DNA of 19,162 nt from an uncultured Eubacteriales bacterium (GTDB taxonomy: Bacteria; Bacillota; Clostridia; Lachnospirales; Bianqueaceae). Below, one piece after another: positions 14,804 to 19,162 of the stretch. The notes under the pieces are model-generated. The model had not been told where the DNA came from. It saw only the letters and a list, made by a program, of their open reading frames with translations, and searched no databases. Position 1 is the first letter of the stretch, and every line of letters begins with the position of its first letter. Made by a program: the position numbers and the translations under genes. The DNA lies in NCBI GenBank assembly GCA_902493345.1, contig CABUPM010000044.1, positions 1-19,162 on the forward strand, read 5' to 3'.

Positions 14804-15700
14804 TTAGAACAGATCCAGCATATTATCCAGATACACGGCCTCTCTGACATGAATCTGATATTCCGGCTTCGTCAAATAATACAGCAAAAACTCCAGGACC
14901 AAAGCGCTGCCCAGTCCCCGTCCTTCGATTTTAAAGTTGGAAAAACCCAGCGGCAAATAGGTATTCAGAATGTCTCCGATACCGATAAAGCCCGGATTCT
15001 TCATTGCCTTGGAAAAACGATAGCCGTCTGCGGCGTCCGGGGCCGTACAGCGGTGCTCCGGAGCTTCCTCGCCGAGATTCTTTCGGCTGACCGCTTCATA
15101 GCAGAATCTTCTGTCCTTGCAGCCAAACCAGCAGCATTCGTTGCACAGAAACTCCACCTTATCCCGCCGAGGCTCCGACAGCGTCTCCAGCTTATCAAAA
15201 GCTTTATTCCATCGAAAATCCGGTACTACATAACGAAACTCTTCTCGTTCCAGCTCCTGACTGAGCTGTGAAAACTCTGTCAGCACCTTGGTGGTCGAAG
15301 AGACCAAATACAGTCCAGGATAATGCCGCCTAAGATACTCCAGCAGGAGTTCCGAATGCAGGATAATGCCATTTTGCGGGTTCGTACTCTTTTCAAACAG
15401 GCGGCACAGTGCGTTGCACTTTTTATCCGTAAGATGCTCTTCTCTTAACAGAGAATTGCTGAAGGTCAGCCTGGCTGAGATATTGTATTCCCGTATCCAG
15501 GCAAGGATCTCCTCCGGATCATGCTCCCCGCCGCCGACACGTCCGCCGCCCCAGATACAGTCGGCCGGCGCACCATAGATGGAACCGATCTCACACCAAT
15601 CATAGAAGTATTCCCGGTGCTTGCGAAATACCGATAAAAATACCTGATACAGCTCATAAAACTCAAACAGACCCGGAAGATGATAATACGCTTTTTTCAT
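14804..15700 (-). CDS. U32-peptidase-like protein with Cys cluster
   Basis: The product has 298 residues and no signal peptide. The segment IYGAPADCIWGGGRVGG (41-57), the NS-type strand RLTFSNSLLREEHL (77-90) and SNFKIEGRG (254-262) resemble U32-family TIM-barrel proteins, where FKIEGR is a hallmark near the C-terminus. A Cys cluster CNECCWFGC...C (C186, C189, C190, C194, C200, with C218) precedes it. In UbiU/UbiV-type relatives such cysteines hold a [4Fe-4S] cluster. Here the protein is shorter than classical U32 enzymes (about 400 residues). The gene starts 11 bases after the MATE-hydrolase chimera, with GAGGG as ribosome site, so it is co-transcribed. The function is unknown; the family placement comes from motif recall, not a search. 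Confidence 0.6.
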   Translation of the reverse strand: MKKAYYHLPGLFEFYELYQVFLSVFRKHREYFYDWCEIGSIYGAPADCIWGGGRVGGGEHDPEEILAWIREYNISARLTFSNSLLREEHLTDKKCNALCRLFEKSTNPQNGIILHSELLLEYLRRHYPGLYLVSSTTKVLTEFSQLSQELEREEFRYVVPDFRWNKAFDKLETLSEPRRDKVEFLCNECCWFGCKDRRFCYEAVSRKNLGEEAPEHRCTAPDAADGYRFSKAMKNPGFIGIGDILNTYLPLGFSNFKIEGRGLGSALVLEFLLYYLTKPEYQIHVREAVYLDNMLDLF

Positions 15701-15711
15701 GCCTTTTCCCT

Positions 15712-16491
15712 CTATCGGTTCTGTGCCTGCGGCGCAAAATAATTTTCCTTCGCATAGGCAAAGACTTCGTTAAAACGTGCGGCCGCTTTTATACTCAGAC
15801 TTTCTTGCGGTTTCATCATGTCAAACGCGTGCGTGTCCGTAGGATACACATCCATATCCGCCGGGATTCCGCATGCCTTAAGCGCTTCGATGTATCGGAC
15901 CGTTTCGGCGTAAAAGGGTTCTCCGTCCCCCACAAACGTATACGCGGGCGGCAGGCCGTGAAAATCCTTCAGCCCTGCAGGTGCGGCATACACCGGACAA
16001 TGCTCCCGATCCACACCGCGCAGGTACCAATACCAGGCAAAATGGTTTTTTCTCGTATTCCACACTCTGCCGTGATTGTCCCGGTCATCCAGCATGGGGT
16101 ACAGCGGCATCTGAAACGCCCTTGTGGTCATGCTCAAAAGTTCCGCGTCATAACCTACAAAGACAGAAGACAGTACTCCCGCGGCCCCGATGGCAATCGC
16201 TGTCAGCACGATGGCCGCTGAAGCAAGTATGATCAGGCTCCTCTTCAATACGTTCTTCACTTCTTTGTAATTTTGCGCTCCGTAATGATATCCTACAATA
16301 GGGGAGCTTCCCTGGGAATAGCCGTTAAATACGCCCAGAAAAATAAACGCGGCGTACATCACAACACCATAAGCGGCAATGACCACTCCCAGAGCCATCT
16401 TCGGCTTTTCCGCCGTAACCAGATAGCTTTGGAAAGTATACTGCGCCTGCAGGGCCGTATTAAACACAAGGCAGATCGTACCATATGTCAT
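15712..16491 (-). pseudogene. Chimeric remnant: MATE C-terminal part fused to alpha/beta hydrolase C-terminal half
   Basis: An open frame of 259 residues made of pieces of two genes. Residues 1-127 are MATE efflux sequence (FQSYLVTAEKPK, AAYGVVMYAAFIF, SPIVGYHYGAQN, VGYDAELL). About 100 residues that normally separate AEKPK from AAYGV are missing near residue 37 (about nt 16380). At about residue 127 (nt about 16113) the frame passes into the C-terminal half of an HSL-type alpha/beta hydrolase (QMPLYPMLDDR, GLPPAYTFVGDGEPF, DTHAFD). The likely acid (E191) and histidine (H221) of the triad are present, but the Ser nucleophile half is absent. Neither function can be intact. The start overlaps the stop of the MATE N-terminal fragment. 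It could be deletion decay or a mis-assembly; the frame across the join is intact. Confidence 0.8.
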
Positions 16492-16880
16492 AACATCGCT
16501 TCCGTCGCGCCGAACAGATAGACAACCGGTCTTAAAATGACGATACCAAGAATCGTGAAAAAGACGCTGGTCCCCAGCATCAGATACATCATCATTGTAA
16601 AGTACCTCCTGGCCCTAGGAATATCATTCTCCCCCAGTGTCTTCGCGACCAACGCGCTGCCTCCTACACCCAGCATTGCGCCTACGCCGCCAAGCACCTG
16701 CAGCAGCGGAATGATGAGATTGACAGACGCGAAAGCCGTCTTTCCCACAAAGTTCGAGATAAAGAAGCCGTCCACCATACCATAAATGGATGTAAATATC
16801 ATCATGCAGATCGATGGCAAAGTAAATCGGAGCAAACGGCTGTTGGTAAAGTGATCTGATAATTGAATCTGATGTTTCAT
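16488..16880 (-). pseudogene. MATE family efflux transporter, N-terminal fragment
   Basis: The fragment has 130 residues from ATG 16878-16880, which overlaps the kinase stop by 4 bases (ATGA). It shows a typical MATE N-terminus: LSDHFTNSRLLRFTLPSI, GMVDGFFISNFVG, AFASVNLIIPLL and LGVGGSALVAKTLGE, covering the first three to four of twelve helices. It stops at LFGATEAML, where family members continue through TYG into the next helix. That continuation is found in the next frame at 16491, so a small deletion shifted the frame. MATE proteins export drugs or metabolites by Na+ or H+ antiport; this copy cannot fold as a full transporter. Together with the downstream frame it represents one broken gene. 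Confidence 0.85.
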
Positions 16881-17492
16881 TCTTTTCTCCCAAACCAGCG
16901 GTCCGCGAAATCCGCCACCGCTGGTACTAAATCTTTGATTTTCCAATCTGTTGTATTGATGGTCAGGTGATAGCTATCCCGTCTTCCCCAGTCAGAACCC
17001 CCCATCAGTTCTCTTGTTTGACTGCGGATTTTATCGATCTGCTTCATTTTGCGAATCAGCTCTTTTTCCGTCAGCTTTTCCCCCTCCAGCGCACGCTCCA
17101 TGCAGCGTCTGACCTTGGCCTTCATCTCTGCGCAGACAAAAATATTAAAGGGCTGATAGTCCTGAAGAATCATATCCGCATTTCTTCCTACGATAATACA
17201 ATCCCTGCCTAATGCTGCGCTCAATCGCCTTCTTCTGCTCCACCAGCACCTGAACTCGCGAGGCACGAACATAAGTGGTAGAAGACAGGGTTCCACTATA
17301 AGTGATGGCAAGATTCTGCCATCCGTGATTGGACAAGGTATTCTCCACATAATCCGGAGCAACACCTATATTCTTAGCAACCGTATAAATAATCTCGCTG
17401 TCATAATAGTCATAGCCAGTCAAATCCGCGAGCCTCTTTCCCAATTCCCGGCCGCCGCTGCTAAATTCACGGCTTATTGTAATAATTTCCAT
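16877..17492 (-). pseudogene. Cytidylate-kinase-like protein gene, frameshifted
   Basis: The first frame (17492 down to about 17220) reads MEIITISREFSSGGRELGKR and LTGYDYYDSEI, the P-loop region and following strand of the cytidylate-kinase-like family. At AIE (about 17220) family sequence continues in the next frame as AALGRDCIIVGRNADMIL, through FVCA, to the stop at 16877. Skipping one base (about 17219) restores a single protein of about 204 residues, the normal family length. Left as is, the first frame ends at 17145 after 115 residues. Ribosome site GAAGGG precedes ATG 17492. The gene lies between MarR and MATE genes, overlapping MATE by 4 bases. A one-base sequencing error would give the same picture. 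Confidence 0.82.
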
Positions 17493-17510
17493 CTTGATTT
17501 CCCTTCCTAT

Positions 17511-17948
17511 TTATAATTGTTCTGTTTCTTCACGAAAGTAAGCTGTCAGCCTGCTTGTAATATCCAGGTAGACTCTAAGCTCCTCTTCGGTCAATCTGCT
17601 ATACGCCCTTTCTTCGGCGGATTTCAGATTTTTAGTTGTGCTGTTCGCAAGCTTCCATCCCGTCGATGTCAACCGTATCTTTTTATGATTTCTCGTTCCC
17701 TGAATCGGGATCAGCTCCAAGAATCCATTCTTTACAAGGCTGTTGACGGCTGTGTTAATGGTCTGCTTGGCATAACAGCTCCGCCGGCACAAATCCTGCT
17801 GCGTGAGGTCACCGCAATCCTCCGATGCCAGATATAATACCCACATGGCAGTCTCTGAGAGGCCGTACTTCACAGCCACATTGTGATACAGGGAATCCTG
17901 TTCTTTGCGCTGCTGTTCGATTTGCATGATGTATTCCGTAATGTTCAT
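17511..17948 (-). CDS. MarR-family transcriptional regulator
   Basis: The product has 145 residues from ATG 17946-17948, which has GGGAGGT in front. A longer frame to 18038 runs through the promoter and is rejected. The winged helix-turn-helix spans about 48-98: LTQQDLCRRSCYAKQTINTA, LVKNGFLELI, then a basic wing RNHKKIRLTSTG. Helices at both ends would form the dimer interface. MarR proteins repress exporter or stress genes and release DNA on ligand binding or Cys oxidation; C45, C54 and C58 are available here. It is the first gene of the string with the kinase-like gene (18 bases downstream), MATE and the U32-like gene. Two similar palindromes at its promoter suggest self-control of the whole operon. 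Confidence 0.9.
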   Translation of the reverse strand: MNITEYIMQIEQQRKEQDSLYHNVAVKYGLSETAMWVLYLASEDCGDLTQQDLCRRSCYAKQTINTAVNSLVKNGFLELIPIQGTRNHKKIRLTSTGWKLANSTTKNLKSAEERAYSRLTEEELRVYLDITSRLTAYFREETEQL

Positions 17949-17985
17949 CGCGCACCTCCCGTTTGATCTACAAATACAAATCAAG

Positions 17986-18001
17986 AGTCTGGAATCAGAC
18001 G
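17986..18001. promoter_or_regulatory. Second MarR operator candidate
   Basis: AGTCTGGAATCAGACG has the same GTCYG...CRGAC pattern as the site in the promoter spacer. It lies just downstream of the predicted transcription start. Its centre is 29 bases from that of the first site, about three helical turns, which allows cooperative binding on one DNA face. Confidence 0.7.
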
Positions 18002-18009
18002 CTCGATGT

Positions 18010-18038
18010 ATTATAGTCCGATTTCGGACTCTTGTCAA
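18010..18038 (-). promoter_or_regulatory. Consensus promoter with embedded MarR operator
   Basis: On the minus strand TTGACA (18033-18038) and TATAAT (18010-18015) are 17 bases apart. The spacer is almost filled by the inverted repeat AGTCCGAAATCGGACT (18015-18030; 7-base perfect arms, 2-base centre). The predicted start is near 18003, and the MarR gene begins about 55 bases downstream. Confidence 0.88.
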
Positions 18039-18056
18039 GAAAATCTTTCATACGCA

Positions 18057-18098
18057 AAAAGAACGCTGCCCATAGAAACTCACGGGTAACGTTCTTTT
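18057..18098. terminator. Bidirectional terminator after the TetR gene at 18117
   Basis: AAAAGAACGCTGCCC and GGGTAACGTTCTTTT form a 15-bp stem with one mismatch and one wobble pair around a 12-base loop. A T run lies at both ends as read on each strand. It separates the TetR gene from the MarR promoter. Confidence 0.85.
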
Positions 18099-18116
18099 AT
18101 CTCCTGTCCTTCGGCT

Positions 18117-18815
18117 TTATTTTTCGCTATCTTCGGGGAGCTTAAAATCAAACTTCATTTCAAGCATCGTAAACAGCTTCTGCATAACCTGCATGGCAAT
18201 CGCCTTCATGTCCAATCCCGCGATGTATGCCAATATCGCGTCCTGCTCCTCCTGCGGCACCTTATACATCCGCAGCGACGCCGTCAAAAAGCGTTCCAGC
18301 TTTCGCTCCAGAGGGAAATGCATATCGCATTTTTTTGCCATATAACTCCGCATGATTCCCGCAGAACCGATTTCCATCTCATAAAAATCACTCTCGGTAT
18401 ATCCCGGGAAATTGGCTCCGAAGATCTCCTTCAATTCCTGGGTTGTATGCAGATAAATATATTCTGACGTACTCGGCAGAGTATACGCTTCGATATAGAT
18501 CTCCCGCAGATTCTCATTCAATTCGGTCAGCGTGATCTGTATCGCTGTCTCTACCGCATAGATATACAACGGAGAGAGCCGATCCCCCGTAATGTTCCGC
18601 GCGGTACCGAACTGACCGCCGAACATCACCTTTACAAATTCCATCAAAATGCCGTCTTTGGTATGAAAAAAGTTCTGATAGCTTCCTCTCGCGACCTCCG
18701 CTTCTTCTACAATTTGACTTATAGATGTCTGTCGATAGCCCTGCTCCAGAAACAGACGGGCACAGACAGAGAGAATTCGTTTCTTGATCTCCAGGACTTC
18801 CTGCCTAGTTGACAT
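18117..18815 (-). CDS. TetR/AcrR-family transcriptional regulator
   Basis: The product has 232 residues. The N-terminal helix-turn-helix spans about 29-52 (TSISQIVEEAEVARGSYQNFF), with the TetR pattern G-S-Y-x-N-F-F before a TKDG turn. The C-terminal ligand domain is long and all-helical, with Tyr-rich and Met-rich stretches; I do not recognise its subgroup. The gene is a single-gene unit with its own promoter and terminator. The ATG at 18815 has only a moderate AAAGG site at longer than usual distance. A perfect palindrome at the transcription start points to self-repression. The genes flanking it are the partial ferredoxin-type gene upstream and the MarR operon downstream; neither is an obvious target. 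Confidence 0.88.
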   Translation of the reverse strand: MSTRQEVLEIKKRILSVCARLFLEQGYRQTSISQIVEEAEVARGSYQNFFHTKDGILMEFVKVMFGGQFGTARNITGDRLSPLYIYAVETAIQITLTELNENLREIYIEAYTLPSTSEYIYLHTTQELKEIFGANFPGYTESDFYEMEIGSAGIMRSYMAKKCDMHFPLERKLERFLTASLRMYKVPQEEQDAILAYIAGLDMKAIAMQVMQKLFTMLEMKFDFKLPEDSEK

Positions 18816-18840
18816 TACTTCACCAGCCTTTTGTTTTAAT

Positions 18841-18868
18841 ATATATTAAATATATATATTTAATATAT
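18841..18868. promoter_or_regulatory. Perfect 28-bp AT palindrome, candidate TetR operator
   Basis: The sequence from 18841 to 18868 equals its own reverse complement over all 28 bases and consists only of A and T. It covers the -10 element and the predicted start site of the TetR gene, ending 25 bases before its ATG. Such a position is typical for an autoregulatory operator. AT-only palindromes also arise by chance more easily than mixed ones. Confidence 0.65.
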
Positions 18869-18890
18869 CATTTTTAACAAAAAAAATCAA
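18862..18890 (-). promoter_or_regulatory. Promoter of the TetR gene at 18117
   Basis: TTGATT (18885-18890) and TATATT (18862-18867) are separated by 17 bases on the minus strand. The upstream ferredoxin-type gene shows no clear terminator before it, so some read-through is possible. Confidence 0.7.
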
Positions 18891-18999
18891 GAGGATTCGA
18901 CAAAATTCCGCATAGAATCTCTTTTTCTTGCAGAAAGAAACATTTTCATTATACATTCCGCAAATTTTACGGCTTCTGCAGCATGAAATTTCAGACTCT

Positions 19000-19162
19000 T
19001 TACAGCGCGTTCTTAGGGCAGTTCTTCACACATTCCATGCAGAGGATGCACTCTGTCCCGTTTTTTCGTTTTCTTGAATTGTCCGTTATGTCCACGTCCA
19101 TCGGGCATACTTTTTTACATTTTCCGCAGGAGACGCACTTTTTTGTATCGCATTGAATCCGT
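19000..19162 (-). CDS. 2x[4Fe-4S] ferredoxin-type protein, C-terminal fragment
   Basis: The last 53 codons of a gene that enters from the right edge. Two Cx2Cx2Cx3CP motifs are visible: KKCVSCGKCKKVCP and TECILCMECVKNCP, separated by 18 residues and followed by KNAL at the stop. Each would hold one [4Fe-4S] cluster. The CPMDVDIT linker and the position of both clusters at the extreme C-terminus resemble NapH/CcoG-type membrane-bound 4Fe-4S proteins, but the membrane part would lie outside the window, so a soluble polyferredoxin is equally possible. It moves electrons; the partner is unknown. Confidence 0.88.
   Translation of the reverse strand, partial: RIQCDTKKCVSCGKCKKVCPMDVDITDNSRKRKNGTECILCMECVKNCPKNAL

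Noticed and set aside
17949..18038. Upstream extension of the MarR frame
   Set aside because: The extra 30 residues are encoded by the promoter and operators; ATG 17948 has a strong ribosome site.
18891..18999. Terminator for the ferredoxin-type gene
   Set aside because: TTTCTT/AAGAAA around a 5-base loop on the minus strand is too weak and lacks a clear T run; repeated TGCGGAAT copies there are too short to call.

Overview
The window looks like chromosomal DNA of an anaerobic Firmicute, most likely a Lachnospiraceae-type Clostridium relative. This rests on strong AGGAGG-type ribosome sites, consensus TTGACA/TATAAT promoters, a sortase-type surface protein, a GLUG-repeat protein next to an MMPL pump, a clostridial-type PD-(D/E)XK nuclease and a 2x[4Fe-4S] ferredoxin domain. 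The organism assignment is inference; there is no rRNA or tRNA to anchor it. Almost everything lies on the minus strand. The one clear plus-strand gene is a TetR regulator at 7417-8013.

Layout. (1) 1-110: N-terminus of a NagD-like HAD phosphatase, cut by the window edge. (2) 189-7217: a tightly overlapping three-gene minus-strand operon. It encodes a small beta-rich protein, an MMPL/RND-type membrane transporter and a 1414-residue secreted, membrane-anchored GLUG-repeat protein. It is divergent from a TetR regulator, and a palindromic candidate operator sits in the shared intergenic region. (3) 8068-12204: a TetR-ABC-ABC operon encoding a heterodimeric ABC exporter. Its consensus promoter carries a perfect 14-bp palindrome inside the 17-bp spacer. 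(4) 12205-12551: a 350-base non-coding stretch with three degenerate ~72-bp tandem repeats, one interrupted by a 71-bp near-perfect palindrome, ending in a plus-strand terminator-like hairpin. (5) 12552-13265: a small PD-(D/E)XK-type nuclease gene with its own promoter. (6) 13366-14712: a Cys-rich, sortase-type cell-wall-anchored surface protein with its own promoter and terminator. (7) 14804-17948: a MarR - cytidylate-kinase-like - MATE - U32-like gene string in which the middle genes are broken. The kinase has a one-base frameshift. The MATE gene has a frameshift and an internal deletion, and its 3' end is joined in frame to the C-terminal half of an alpha/beta hydrolase. (8) 18117-18815: a TetR gene whose promoter overlaps a perfect 28-bp palindrome. 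(9) 19000-19162: the C-terminus of a 2x[4Fe-4S] protein.

How the genes work together. Three units pair a local regulator (TetR or MarR) with a membrane exporter: MMPL, the ABC pair, and MATE. Each has a palindrome in its control region that could be the operator, so the window reads as a cluster of ligand-inducible efflux or envelope-export units. The MarR unit appears to be decaying. The most unusual parts are the repeat/palindrome region beside the nuclease gene, the MMPL-GLUG envelope module and the MATE-hydrolase chimera.
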